NCBI RefSeq assembly: GCF_042677945.1
Contig: NZ_JBHUDN010000009.1
Reading direction: 5' to 3' (one strand)
Origin: Haloplanus litoreus
GTDB taxonomy: Archaea > Halobacteriota > Halobacteria > Halobacteriales > Haloferacaceae
Length of the DNA: 64,000 nt
Shown here: in pieces, positions 9,470-17,650 of the stretch
How positions within the stretch are numbered: position 1 is the stretch's first letter
How the letters are laid out: every line of letters begins with the position of its first letter
Notes under the pieces: generated by a model
Told to the model about the DNA's origin: nothing
Seen by the model: only the letters and a program-made list of their open reading frames with translations
Database searches by the model: none
Translations under genes and position numbers: made by a program

Positions 9470-9480
9470 GCGTATAAGGT
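9470..9480 (-). promoter_or_regulatory. TATA-like box of the ATP synthase operon
   Basis: On the minus strand the sequence reads ACCTTATACG, centred about 35 bp upstream of the atpH ATG. This is the expected place for an archaeal TATA box feeding a short-leader mRNA. No upstream gene is in the same direction within 90 bp, so this is probably the main promoter of the operon. Confidence 0.55.
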
Positions 9481-9531
9481 GTTTGCGGAACGCCCCCGAG
9501 AGGCTTCTCGGTGGAGTCCGGCCGGAATCGC

Positions 9532-9762
9532 CTACTCGGTCAGCGGGAGCAACAGGCCGAAGACGAGCGGCGAGAACAAAAGGAGCGCCACGCCGACCAC
9601 TTCGGCGTCGAACAGCAGCGTCGCCTCCCACGCCGGCAGTTGCAGTCCCATCGCGTGCGCCGCGAGTTCGCCGAGCGCACCGGCCGCGAACAGGCACAGG
9701 CCGAGCAGTGTGCCCCGTTTCGCCCACGTCGGATAGTCCAGGTCACCGTACCGTCCGGTCAT
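9532..9762 (-). CDS. small haloarchaeal membrane protein (DUF7860-like)
   Basis: This 76-residue protein begins MTGRYGDLDYPTWAKRG, an N-terminal motif I associate with a conserved haloarchaeal family (DUF7860, from memory). Two membrane helices follow at about residues 17-37 and 47-70. Function is unknown. The start at 9762 is favoured over one three codons upstream because the family motif begins there. It is divergent from the gene at 9848 with 85 bp between. Confidence 0.7.
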   Translation of the reverse strand: MTGRYGDLDYPTWAKRGTLLGLCLFAAGALGELAAHAMGLQLPAWEATLLFDAEVVGVALLLFSPLVFGLLLPLTE

Positions 9763-9847
9763 GGGCGACATTCGCCCCCTCCGGTGCAAGAAGCTTCGGT
9801 TTCGCACGACCGAAAGAGCCACAACGGGGACCGGCTTCTGCCCCGAC

Positions 9848-10099
9848 ATGAACTCGACACTGCTCGAACTGCTCCCCGAACTGCTCGAACTCCTCGCGTT
9901 CGGCCTCGGCAGCGTCGGCCTGTCGGTCGCCGGCCTCTACATCGAGCGATTCGCGCTGGCGACCGCCGAGAGCGGACAGCTCAAACTCGGCGCGTGGCTG
10001 GCGTTCATGGGCGCGATGGCGTTTTACTTCGCCTACCTCATGAGCACCGACAAGTTCCGCCCGAAACTGGCGGCGGTTCGGCGACGGATCGCGGAGTAG
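9848..10099 (+). CDS. small conserved membrane protein
   Basis: This 83-residue protein has an unusually Leu-rich N-terminus (LLELLPELLELLAFGLG), a first hydrophobic helix to about residue 33 and a second at about 45-62, followed by a basic tail (KLAAVRRRIAE). I do not recognise a family. The ATG at 9848 fits a leaderless gene in a GC-rich spacer. The upstream in-frame extension is basic and low-complexity, so it is left out. Confidence 0.65.
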   Translation: MNSTLLELLPELLELLAFGLGSVGLSVAGLYIERFALATAESGQLKLGAWLAFMGAMAFYFAYLMSTDKFRPKLAAVRRRIAE

Positions 10100-10140
10100 G
10101 CGCCATCCGGCCGTCGAGCGTGGCGCGAGGTGTCCGCAAC

Positions 10141-10159
10141 AGTCCGGTTCCGTCGGACT
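10141..10159. terminator. hairpin in a convergent gap
   Basis: AGTCCG and CGGACT form a perfect 6-bp stem around a 7-nt loop. It lies between the convergent ends of the gene at 9848-10099 and the duplicated radical SAM gene end. It may mark a transcription end, but archaeal terminators are usually T-rich rather than hairpin-based, so the role is uncertain. Confidence 0.25.
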
Positions 10160-10166
10160 CCCCCCG

Positions 10167-10285
10167 TTACGCCAGCGGCGTCCGCTCGACGACCGTACCA
10201 GTCCCACCTTTTACTCGCTCGCACGGCTCGCTCGCAAAAGCTGGATCAAAACTTACGCCAGCGGCGTCCGCTCGACGACCGTACC
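10167..10285 (-). repeat. duplicated 3' end of the radical SAM gene
   Basis: A perfect 33-bp direct repeat occurs at 10167-10199 and 10253-10285, with a period of 86 bp. The second copy is the last ten codons plus stop of the radical SAM gene (GTVVERTPLA). The first copy lies outside the gene and keeps the stop codon. Similarity extends a further 9-10 bp past the perfect core. The spacer holds a 10-bp direct repeat (CTCGCTCGCA twice) and the sequence CAAAAGCTGGATCAAAAC. Confidence 0.85.
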
Positions 10286-11248
10286 GTCCACCGTCGGATA
10301 CTGCTCGACGATTTCGCCCTCGCCAACGTCGCCCTCGTCGACCATCTCCTCTAAGAGCCACCACGCCAGTTCGACGTGGTCGGATTTGACGGTGTAGAAC
10401 TCCTCGGAGACCCCCAGGTCGCGGAGGCGCTCCTCGGTGACCCACGTCTTGCCGTAGACGAGGGTGCCGTCGTCGGTCACCTCGTCGAACTCCCGGCGGA
10501 TGCTCCGTGCCATCCGCTTCAGCCGGCGCCGGTGCTGGGCGGCGTCCTTGAACACCGAGGTACAGAAGTAGACCCGGTCGTGGTCGCCCATCACGTCGAG
10601 AATCTCCTCTTTCGGCGATTCGACGGCGCTCATGTGTCCCTCGCGGAGGTCGTACCCCTCCTCCTGCATCCGGCGGTAGTTGCCGTCGGACATCTCGAAC
10701 TCGTTGATGTTGCAGAATTCGGCGGCGCCCTCGTCGAGGAACTCCAGAAACTCGGGTTCGGCCCGGATGCCCGGAATCTCGAACGCGGGGGTGAGTCCCT
10801 CCTCGCGGGCGATGTGGAGGATGTCCTCCCACTCGGTGCCGTGGAGGTCGCCCCACTGCTCCAGGGGCGGATGGAAGCGAATTTCGTCGAGTCCCGCCTC
10901 CGAGAGGCGGCGCATGTTCTCCCGTCCGCCCGTGATGCCGGTGTAGAGGTGCGTGTGGTGGTCCGCGCCGAACTCGTCTTTCAACAGCGAGAGATAGTGG
11001 CACGTGCGATCCATCGACTCCTGGGGTTCTCCCCCGGTGATCGACGTGCCCAGCGCGTCCATCCGGCGTGCCTCCGTCAGGACGTCCTCGTCGGACTCGA
11101 CGCGACGCTCGTTGGCGTAGACCGTGTCGACGTTCTTGCGGTTCTCGCCGAGCGGGCAGTAGAAACAGTCGCGCTGGTCGCAGTACCCGTAGACGAACAG
11201 TACCATCTTCCCGCCCTTGGCGCACTGTTCACAGCCCTTCGAGATCAT
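10253..11248 (-). CDS. radical SAM domain protein (COG2108-like)
   Basis: This 331-residue protein has an N-terminal CEQC pair (Cys6 and Cys9). The probable Fe-S/SAM cluster cysteines follow at 23, 28 and 31 (CDQRDCFYC), a CX4CX2C spacing instead of the common CX3CX2C. A TIM-barrel core follows, with TGGEPQ as the SAM-binding GGE motif at about residue 95. It is related to pyruvate formate-lyase activating enzymes, and the substrate is unknown. I chose the ATG at 11248 because the conserved MISKGCEQC begins there. The last codons are duplicated downstream. It is divergent from the isochorismatase gene. Confidence 0.85.
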   Translation of the reverse strand: MISKGCEQCAKGGKMVLFVYGYCDQRDCFYCPLGENRKNVDTVYANERRVESDEDVLTEARRMDALGTSITGGEPQESMDRTCHYLSLLKDEFGADHHTHLYTGITGGRENMRRLSEAGLDEIRFHPPLEQWGDLHGTEWEDILHIAREEGLTPAFEIPGIRAEPEFLEFLDEGAAEFCNINEFEMSDGNYRRMQEEGYDLREGHMSAVESPKEEILDVMGDHDRVYFCTSVFKDAAQHRRRLKRMARSIRREFDEVTDDGTLVYGKTWVTEERLRDLGVSEEFYTVKSDHVELAWWLLEEMVDEGDVGEGEIVEQYPTVDGTVVERTPLA

Positions 11249-11351
11249 TCGTTGTCCACAACTTGCTCCCGAGGCGGGAAAACCCGTCGGTACGGGCCGC
11301 CGGGAGCCGGCGAACCAACGGTTTACTTCCCCCGCCACCGTACCGGCGGTC

Positions 11352-11933
11352 ATGCCGTACGATCCCGACAACACCGCGGTGGTCGTCGTCGATATGCAGA
11401 ACGGGTTCTGTCACCCCGACGGCAGCCTCTACGCCCCGCCGAGCGAGGCGGTGATCGACGAGGTGTCGGCCCTCGTCGGCCGCGCCCACGACGCCGGCGC
11501 GCGCGTCGTCTACACCCGCGACGTCCACCCGCCCGAGCAGTTCGACGACACCCACTACTACGACGAGTTCGACCGCTGGGGAGAACACGTCCTCGAAGGG
11601 TCGTGGGAGTCGGAACTCGTCGACGAACTCGCCGTCCGCCCCGGCGACCACGTCGTCGAGAAACACACCTACGACGCCTTCCACGAGACCGACCTCGACG
11701 GCTGGCTCTCGGCACGGGGTATCGACGACTTGCTCATCTGCGGGACGCTCGCCAACGTCTGCGTCCTCCACACCGCGGGCAGTGCGGGCCTGCGCGACTA
11801 CCGGCCCGTCCTCGTCACCGACGCCATCGGCTACGTCGAGGAGAGCCACCACGAGTACGCCGTCGACCACGCCGACTGGCTGTTCGGCGAGACGACGGCC
11901 GCAGACGCCGTCGAATTCTTACCGACCTGTTAG
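11352..11933 (+). CDS. isochorismatase-family hydrolase, nicotinamidase-like
   Basis: This 193-residue cysteine hydrolase carries the triad Asp14 (VVVDMQNGF), Lys104 (VVEKHTYDAF) and Cys137 (GTLANVCVLHT). Asp57 and His59 (TRDVHP) match the metal ligands of nicotinamidases. It probably deaminates nicotinamide or a related amide for NAD salvage. Substrate assignment within this superfamily is not safe from sequence alone. The ATG at 11352 begins the typical MPYDPDNTAVVVVD. It is divergent from the radical SAM gene, and its end is 47 bp from the NikR gene. Confidence 0.85.
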   Translation: MPYDPDNTAVVVVDMQNGFCHPDGSLYAPPSEAVIDEVSALVGRAHDAGARVVYTRDVHPPEQFDDTHYYDEFDRWGEHVLEGSWESELVDELAVRPGDHVVEKHTYDAFHETDLDGWLSARGIDDLLICGTLANVCVLHTAGSAGLRDYRPVLVTDAIGYVEESHHEYAVDHADWLFGETTAADAVEFLPTC

Positions 11934-11980
11934 CCATCGGGATAGCAATTGTTATTATCTGAACGGTGCTGAGTTAATAC

Positions 11981-12409
11981 ATGACGGTCGTCAGCGTCTC
12001 GATGCCCGAGGAACTGGTAGAGCGAATCGACGCCTTCGCGGAGGAACACGGCTACACCGGCCGGAGCGAAGTCGTTCGCGACGCCTCTCGGACCCTCCTC
12101 GGGGAGTTCGAAGACAAACGTCTGGAGAACCGCGACCTCATGGCCGTGGTGACGGTCATCTTCGACTACGAGACGACGAGCGTGGAGGAGCGCATGATGG
12201 GCCTCCGTCACGACTACGAGGGACTCGTCGCCGCCAACTTCCACAGCCACGTCGGATCGCACTACTGTATGGAACTGTTCGTCCTCGAAGGCCGACTGGA
12301 GACCATCTCCACCTTCGTCGGGAAGATTCGAGCGACGCAGGACACCCTCAGCGTCGACTACTCCGTGATGCCGGTCGACGAGTTCGGACCGCTGGCGTCG
12401 CCGGAGTGA
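11981..12409 (+). CDS. nikR: NikR-type nickel-responsive ribbon-helix-helix regulator
   Basis: This 142-residue protein has an N-terminal ribbon-helix-helix DNA-binding domain (residues 1-45) and a C-terminal ACT-like metal-binding domain. His77, His88, His90 and Cys96 match, one residue shifted, the nickel ligands His76, His87, His89 and Cys95 of E. coli NikR. It should therefore repress nickel uptake genes when nickel is bound. No nickel transporter is nearby in the window. An AT-rich stretch at 11944-11978 ends just before the start and probably holds its promoter. Confidence 0.9.
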   Translation: MTVVSVSMPEELVERIDAFAEEHGYTGRSEVVRDASRTLLGEFEDKRLENRDLMAVVTVIFDYETTSVEERMMGLRHDYEGLVAANFHSHVGSHYCMELFVLEGRLETISTFVGKIRATQDTLSVDYSVMPVDEFGPLASPE

Positions 12410-12435
12410 TACGGGCGGGCGTGTGTCAGATACGG

Positions 12436-12478
12436 GCCGTCGTCGACTACGGGGGCGACGACGGCCGGCAAATAGCCG
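12436..12478. repeat. intergenic hairpin element, copy 1
   Basis: A perfect 10-bp stem (GCCGTCGTCG at 12436-12445 pairing with 12456-12465) encloses a 10-nt loop, ACTACGGGGG. It lies between the convergent ends of nikR and the halocyanin-like gene. The 43-bp stretch is about 80 percent similar to 60838-60880, which sits in another convergent gap. A shared terminator or dispersed structured element is likely; which of the two is not known. Confidence 0.55.
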
Positions 12479-12484
12479 TATGAG

Positions 12485-13336
12485 TCACTCCGCTCCCGGC
12501 GCGACGACGATAGCGCCCTTCTCGCCGAGGGTGTGGTGTGGCGCACAGGCGTAACGGTAGACGCCCGGTTCCTCGAACGTGTGTTCGAACTGGACGCCGG
12601 GTTCCGTCTCCACCCCGCTCTCGATGTCGGCGTCCTCGAACGCGATCTGGTGGGGCCCGCCGGTCCACACCCAACGGACGGTCGTCCCCGTCGATACGCG
12701 GGCCGCCGGCGGCGAGAACGTGAAGTCGCTCTCGCCCTCGGCGGAGCCGACCGTGACGATGGGCGACGGGTGTCCCAGCCAGTCGACGACGGTGCCGTCG
12801 TAGATGTTCACGTCCGCGAGCCAGTCGTCGACCGCCGGATAGTCGCTCGACGGTGGATCGGCGACGACGACGGCACCGACCATGCCCGCGTCGCGACTCG
12901 ACTCCGAGACGTATCGGTAGGTACCCACCTCCGCGAAGGTGTGTGAGAACGCGTGCCCGTGGGACGAAACCGGGCCGCCGCTGTCGAAGGCGCCGTCGAC
13001 GGCGACGACGTTCGCGGGGTCGCCGTCCCCGCTCCACTCCCACGTGACCGTCGTGCCGGGTGTGACGCGGATGGCGGCGGGACCGAACGCGGCGCTGCCG
13101 TGCCCCGCGCCGAGGCTGTCGCCCACGGTCACCGACGGGGCGTCGTCGGGGCCGTACCGTTCGATTACCCCCTCGTAGCCGTTCGCGTCGGCCAGCCAGT
13201 CGTCGAGACAGCCACTGGACGCGTCGCTTTCGTCGTCGGTAGTTTGCCCTCGCGCCGTGCAACCGGCCATCGCGCCGGTGCCGAGGAGGGAGGCGGCCAC
13301 GAACTCGCGCCGGGACCAATCGGACGGGTTTCGCAT
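12485..13336 (-). CDS. halocyanin-like Tat lipoprotein with two degenerate cupredoxin domains
   Basis: This 283-residue protein opens with a twin-arginine signal (WSRREFVAASLLGTGAMAGC) and a lipobox, so it is exported folded and lipid-anchored. Two halocyanin-like cupredoxin domains follow, at about residues 45-160 and 170-283. Domain 1 has lost the usual His, Cys and His copper ligands. Domain 2 keeps His229, Cys264 and His267 but has Glu272 where halocyanins have the axial Met (GEKG instead of GMKG). One odd copper site is therefore possible and one domain is probably structural. An electron-carrier role in respiration is inferred from family only. Confidence 0.85.
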   Translation of the reverse strand: MRNPSDWSRREFVAASLLGTGAMAGCTARGQTTDDESDASSGCLDDWLADANGYEGVIERYGPDDAPSVTVGDSLGAGHGSAAFGPAAIRVTPGTTVTWEWSGDGDPANVVAVDGAFDSGGPVSSHGHAFSHTFAEVGTYRYVSESSRDAGMVGAVVVADPPSSDYPAVDDWLADVNIYDGTVVDWLGHPSPIVTVGSAEGESDFTFSPPAARVSTGTTVRWVWTGGPHQIAFEDADIESGVETEPGVQFEHTFEEPGVYRYACAPHHTLGEKGAIVVAPGAE

Positions 13337-13473
13337 GGCTATCGAACCTCCCGCCGGAGTGTTCGGCGGCGAGCAAAGTACCCAGCCGCGCGTTCCCAGT
13401 CCCCGGGAACCGTGTCGTCCCTCGAAATCGGGCCGGCTGTACCCTTTTGTCCGTCGACCCCGTTCGATTCACC

Positions 13474-14196
13474 GTGACCGACCTGCGCTATCTCCCCGAC
13501 GCCGACGGCGTCACCGAGTTCGAAGCCACCGTGACCGAGGTGACAGACGACTACCTCGTCCTCGACGGGACGTACTTCTACCCGGGCGGTGGCGGGCAAC
13601 CCCCGGATCACGGAACGCTCGAGTGGGACGGCGGCCGCGCGGCCGTCGTCGACGCCGCGAAGAACCACGGCGACGTGCGCCACCACCTCGGGGACGTGGC
13701 GGGCGACCTCCCGTCGCCGGGGACGACGATCACTGGCCGGATCGACGCCGACCGTCGCGAGCGACTTCGACGGATGCACACCGCCCAGCACGTCGTCTCG
13801 CGGGTCGTCCTCGACGAGTACGGGGCGGCGACGGTCGGGAATCAGGTGACCGTCGACGGCGCCCGCATCGACTTCGACCCTGCCGACTTCGACGACGCCG
13901 ACCTGACCGCCATCGAGCGACGAACGAACGGGGTGTTGGAACGGGACCTCCCGGTCGAGAAGTCCGAACGCCCCCGAGCGGCCGTCGAGGGCGCGGTGCC
14001 CGAGGGCCGGACCCAACTCGACCTCATCCCCGAGCACGTCGATCCGCTCCGGGTCGTCGCCATCGACGATTTCGACCTGTGTCCCTGCGGCGGGACGCAC
14101 GTCGACCGCCTCGGCGACGTGGGGACCGTCCGGATCACGAACCGCGTCTCGAAGGGTGCGAGCGTCGAGCGCATCGAGTACGAACTGGCACCGTAG
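13474..14196 (+). CDS. alaX: alanyl-tRNA editing protein AlaX
   Basis: This 240-residue free-standing homologue of the AlaRS editing domain removes serine or glycine from mischarged tRNA-Ala. The zinc ligands His102 and His106 (HTAQH) and Cys205 and His209 (CGGTH) are present. The family stretch FYPGGGGQPPDHG is near residue 40. I chose the GTG at 13474 because a T-rich promoter-like stretch lies about 25 bp upstream and the conserved sequence starts soon after. A TTG nine codons upstream is the alternative. Confidence 0.92.
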   Translation: MTDLRYLPDADGVTEFEATVTEVTDDYLVLDGTYFYPGGGGQPPDHGTLEWDGGRAAVVDAAKNHGDVRHHLGDVAGDLPSPGTTITGRIDADRRERLRRMHTAQHVVSRVVLDEYGAATVGNQVTVDGARIDFDPADFDDADLTAIERRTNGVLERDLPVEKSERPRAAVEGAVPEGRTQLDLIPEHVDPLRVVAIDDFDLCPCGGTHVDRLGDVGTVRITNRVSKGASVERIEYELAP

Positions 14197-14249
14197 CGGC
14201 GGTTCGGAAACGACGAACCCAAACGGTGTGGCCGGCTATCGGGGACAAC

Positions 14250-15482
14250 ATGGATATCCGATTTCTCGGCGGAGCCGGCGAGGTTGGTCGCAGCGCCATC
14301 CTCGTCAACGACCGCCTGCTTCTCGACTTCGGCATGCTGACCGGAAACCCACCCCGATTCCCGGTCGAGACGCCCGACCCCGACGCAGTCGTCGTCTCCC
14401 ACGGCCACCTCGACCACGTCGGGGCCATCCCCTCCCTGCTTTCCGGTGACCGTCGCCCGCCCATCCACTGGACGCCGCCGACGCGTGAACTCGCGCTGAC
14501 GCTGGCTCGCGACACGCTCAAACTCCACGGCGGCACCTACGACTGCCCGTTCACCGAGGAGGAGGTCCGACGCGTCACGCAAGTTTCCGAGACGCACGGC
14601 TACCGCGAGACGTTCGAGGCGGCGGGCCACGAGGTGACCTTCTACAACGCCGGCCACATCCCCGGGAGCGCACACGTCCTCGTCGACGACGGCGACACCC
14701 GCCTGCTCTACACCGGCGACTTTCACACCGAAGACCAACGGCTGGTCCCGGCGTCGACCGCTCGGCCGGAGGCGGACGTCGTCCTCTGTGAGAGCACGTA
14801 CTCCGACGTGGAACACGACTCCCGTCGGGACATCGAGGACCGATTCGCCGAGAGCGTCCGGACGACGGTCTGGGAGGGTGGCACGGTGGTCGTTCCGGCC
14901 TTCGCCATCGGGCGGACACAGGAGATGCTCCTGATCTGTGCTTCCCACGACATCGACTGCTACGTCGACGGGATGGGCAAGCGGGTGACTGGGATGCTCC
15001 GCCGACATCCCGAGTTCGTCCGGGACGAGGAGGCACTCCAGCGGGCGAAGTCCAACGCCCGCTTCGTCACCGGCCGCGACGGCCAGCGGAAACGTATCGC
15101 CGACCGGAACACGGTGATCATCACGACGAGCGGGATGCTCTCCGGCGGGCCGGCGATGACGTACGTCCCGGCGGTCCGGTCGCATCCGACGAACAAGATC
15201 ACGCTGACGGGGTATCAGGTCGAGGGGACACCCGGGCGCGACCTGCTGGAGTCGGGGCGCGCCGAAATCGACGGCCGCGTGATGCCAGTCAGCGCCCAGG
15301 TCGAGTGGTACGATTTCTCCGCGCATGCCGACCGCGACGGGCTACTGAAACTGCTGTCGACCTACCGGGACGTGCCGATCCTCCTCAACCACGGCGACCG
15401 CTGTGAGGCGTTCGCGTCGGAACTCGACGCGGACGGGTTCGACGCGACGGCCCCCGCTCTCGGCGAGACGATAACGGTGTAA
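14250..15482 (+). CDS. beta-CASP metallo-beta-lactamase RNase (mRNA 3'-end processing family)
   Basis: This 410-residue protein has the metallo-beta-lactamase motif HGHLDH at residues 51-56 and a later GDFHTED acidic motif. The beta-CASP segment follows, with PAFAIGRTQE, TTSGMLSGGP and a final HADRDG/NHGD histidine set. It resembles archaeal aCPSF2/RNase J-type nucleases but lacks the N-terminal KH domains of aCPSF1. It probably trims or cuts RNA in the cytoplasm. It starts 53 bp after alaX on the same strand. Confidence 0.9.
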   Translation: MDIRFLGGAGEVGRSAILVNDRLLLDFGMLTGNPPRFPVETPDPDAVVVSHGHLDHVGAIPSLLSGDRRPPIHWTPPTRELALTLARDTLKLHGGTYDCPFTEEEVRRVTQVSETHGYRETFEAAGHEVTFYNAGHIPGSAHVLVDDGDTRLLYTGDFHTEDQRLVPASTARPEADVVLCESTYSDVEHDSRRDIEDRFAESVRTTVWEGGTVVVPAFAIGRTQEMLLICASHDIDCYVDGMGKRVTGMLRRHPEFVRDEEALQRAKSNARFVTGRDGQRKRIADRNTVIITTSGMLSGGPAMTYVPAVRSHPTNKITLTGYQVEGTPGRDLLESGRAEIDGRVMPVSAQVEWYDFSAHADRDGLLKLLSTYRDVPILLNHGDRCEAFASELDADGFDATAPALGETITV

Positions 15483-15564
15483 CTCATACTGCCGGCTGTA
15501 CGTCGAGGCAGATAGCCGCCATGTCGGGATGTCGACTATCGCGACACGGGTACGGTCAACGGCA

Positions 15565-16371
15565 TCACTCCGCGGGGTCGACGACTTCGTAGCTGATGTT
15601 GCTGTCGCGGAGGCGGTCGAGGTGCGTCGAGAGTTCGTCGGCCACGGCCAGAAGCAGAACGTCGAGTCCCCGGGCGGCGGCCTCTCCCACCGCCTGTGGG
15701 GTGCCGAAGCGAACGTCGGGGTCGAGGTTGGTCGCGTGCGCGGCCGCGAGTGCCTCGGTGCCCGCCGTCGCCACCAGATCCGCCGCGGCGGCGTGGTCGG
15801 TGATCGTCGCGGTATCCACGGCGGCGCTCCCGCCGTCCTGGACACGGGGAATCGAGACGGCCGTCACCCGACCGAGGTCGTAGTCGAGGATGCCCCGGAA
15901 ATCCGTGACGCCTACGTCCTGCCCTGGCTCGGCGTCCGTGACCGCAACTGCAGTTGTACTTCCGGCACCGCCGGGCGTCGCCCGGAGGACGCCATCCCGC
16001 ATCGACAGCGAAACGGGCTCCCCCTCCGTGATGGAAGCGGTGGCGAGGGCCGTCTCGATTTCGACCTGCCCGACCACGTCCTCCGAGACGTGGGTGACGA
16101 ACTCCCGGAGGGCGTCGGTCTGAGTGATCAGCCAGTCGACCCCCTCCTTGGTCACCTCGTACCGCCCGCGACCCGGACTGCGGACGTACCCCTCCTCGAT
16201 GAGATCCTGCAGGTAGTCGCTCACGGCCTGGGCGGTGATGCCGATGTCGTCGGCAATCTCCCGTTGACTGACGGCCGGTTGACGCTCCGCGATCCCGACC
16301 AGGATCTGATATCGGGTCGCCGATCGCTTGCTCCGCAGGACGCCCGCCCCACCGTCGACGTTCTCTGCCAT
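15565..16371 (-). CDS. winged-helix transcription regulator (COG1497/DUF7839-type)
   Basis: This 268-residue protein has an N-terminal winged helix (about residues 15-85, VSQREIADDIGITAQAVSDYLQ being the recognition helix region) and a C-terminal ligand or regulatory domain with several beta-strand-like repeats. From memory it fits the archaeal COG1497 family. The ATG at 16371 follows an AT-rich promoter (TAAAAATACTTGAG on the minus strand) by about 20 bp, so the mRNA is probably leaderless. The effector and targets are not known. Confidence 0.8.
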   Translation of the reverse strand: MAENVDGGAGVLRSKRSATRYQILVGIAERQPAVSQREIADDIGITAQAVSDYLQDLIEEGYVRSPGRGRYEVTKEGVDWLITQTDALREFVTHVSEDVVGQVEIETALATASITEGEPVSLSMRDGVLRATPGGAGSTTAVAVTDAEPGQDVGVTDFRGILDYDLGRVTAVSIPRVQDGGSAAVDTATITDHAAAADLVATAGTEALAAAHATNLDPDVRFGTPQAVGEAAARGLDVLLLAVADELSTHLDRLRDSNISYEVVDPAE

Positions 16372-16383
16372 CGCCACCACTCC

Positions 16384-16485
16384 GGCCGCGCTACTCAAGT
16401 ATTTTTACCTTAGTTCCGGTGTGGTTGCAACTCTTGGCCCTGAAATGAATTCTTACTTTCCTTAGCCCAAGATAATTTGCTTTGC
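16384..16485. promoter_or_regulatory. AT-rich divergent regulatory region
   Basis: This region upstream of both the COG1497-type regulator and the OsmC gene is much richer in A/T than its surroundings. It holds TTTTACCTTAG at 16403-16413 and TACTTTCCTTAG at 16454-16465, which share CTTAG. It also has the palindrome GTTGCAAC at 16424-16431. A binding site for the adjacent regulator is plausible. Confidence 0.4.
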
Positions 16486-16573
16486 AATCCACGTGAGTTG
16501 TCGTCATCGGCGTCGGCCACCGGGGTCCGTTCCGTCGGAACCCCTAACTGACCGACCTTCCTCCCCCCGTCGT

Positions 16574-17098
16574 ATGTCCGTCGTCGACACGACGCTACAG
16601 GAACGGTTGAACCGTCGCATCGAGGGGCTCCGGAACGCCCGCGAACTCAAATCCGGTCACCCGAGCGTCGAGACGGAGACGCTCCGGAACTACCACGCCC
16701 GGGCGCGGGCCGACGGCTTCGTCTTCGACGCCGACGAGCCGGTTTCCAAGGTCGGTGGCACCGGGACGGCGCCACGCCCGCTTCGGTACTTCCTCGCCGG
16801 GTTTGCCTTCTGTCTCCAGGCACAGTACGTCCGCAACGCGATTCGGATGGGGATCGAACTCGACGAACTGGCCGTCGACGTGGACGGCGAAATCGACCGC
16901 CGAGGCGGGCTGGGTCTCCGCGAGGAGCCCGCGGACTTCGAGCGGATCGAGTACACGACCACCCTCCGGACCGACGCGTCCGAGGAGGCGGTGCGTGACC
17001 TCGTCGCCGCCGCCGAGTCCCGTTGTTACGTCCACGGGACGCTCTCGGCGGCCGTTCCGCTGACGGGCACGACCCTCCTGAACGGATCGCCGCTGTAG
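16574..17098 (+). CDS. OsmC-family protein
   Basis: This 174-residue OsmC/Ohr-superfamily protein has two expected cysteines, one in FAFCLQAQYVRNA at about residue 88 and one in SRCYVHGTL at about residue 155. These would form the peroxidatic pair that reduces organic hydroperoxides. The GTGTAPRPLRYFLAGFAFC region matches the family core. The ATG at 16574 follows a C/T-rich spacer. Whether it is a true peroxidase or only an OsmC-like protein cannot be decided here. Confidence 0.85.
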   Translation: MSVVDTTLQERLNRRIEGLRNARELKSGHPSVETETLRNYHARARADGFVFDADEPVSKVGGTGTAPRPLRYFLAGFAFCLQAQYVRNAIRMGIELDELAVDVDGEIDRRGGLGLREEPADFERIEYTTTLRTDASEEAVRDLVAAAESRCYVHGTLSAAVPLTGTTLLNGSPL

Positions 17099-17099
17099 G

Positions 17100-17253
17100 G
17101 CGGCGCTCGCCTCCTCGTCGTCGACAGGGAGGAATTCGAGCGTGTGGTCCGCCCGTCCGACGGCGGAACGCCCTCCCGGACCGCCACTCGGCGGCCGAGG
17201 CCCCCCGCGGTTCGGACCGGCGGGTACGCGGGGTCGTGGAGTGCGAACTCCAC
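17100..17253 (-). pseudogene. possible remnant of a haloarchaeal regulator gene
   Basis: The minus strand encodes VEFALHDPAYPPVRTAGGLG and then RVAVREGVPPSDGR. This resembles the N-terminal sensor segment of Bat-type HTH regulators. After that, the plausible coding (ADHTLEFLPVDDEE) moves to another frame. No intact gene is present, and 17254-17371 shows nothing I recognise. The assignment rests on faint similarity. Confidence 0.25.
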
Positions 17254-17371
17254 CCCGGTGACCGACTCGGACGTGGGCGGATCGGCGGCGTCCGGACTCG
17301 TGGGTGCGGGGTTTCGGGGTACGTTCGACCGTCGTCCGGAACTGTTCGGTGGTCCCCGTCGCCGGTCGAGG

Positions 17372-17650
17372 TCACCCCTCGTATCGTCGCACCCGAAAGT
17401 CGGTGTAGCCGCCGCCGTAGGCCAGTTCGAGGGATCCGAGCCACCAGTTCCAGCGCCCGGCGAGCGACGATCCGTCGGGGGCGTCGGCGAGTTCCGCGAC
17501 GACGACGGCTGTGGTCAGCGGCGTCCCGCGGTCGGTTTCGAGACGGCCGGCATCGGCCAGGTCGCGGGCACATCTGACCACCGCACGGCGCTCCCCGTCA
17601 CCGGCGTCGAACGCGTCGGCGAGTGCCGCGTCGAGACGCTCCGGATCCAC
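17372..17650 (-). CDS. conserved haloarchaeal protein of unknown function
   Basis: This is a 92-residue soluble protein. The central stretch RRAVVRCARDLADAGRLETD is followed by TTAVVVAELADAPDG and GRWNWWLGSLELAYGGGY, a conserved-looking Trp-rich block. I have no function to propose. The GTG at 17650 (VDPERLDAAL) is chosen because the residues before it are low in family character. Confidence 0.6.
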   Translation of the reverse strand: MDPERLDAALADAFDAGDGERRAVVRCARDLADAGRLETDRGTPLTTAVVVAELADAPDGSSLAGRWNWWLGSLELAYGGGYTDFRVRRYEG

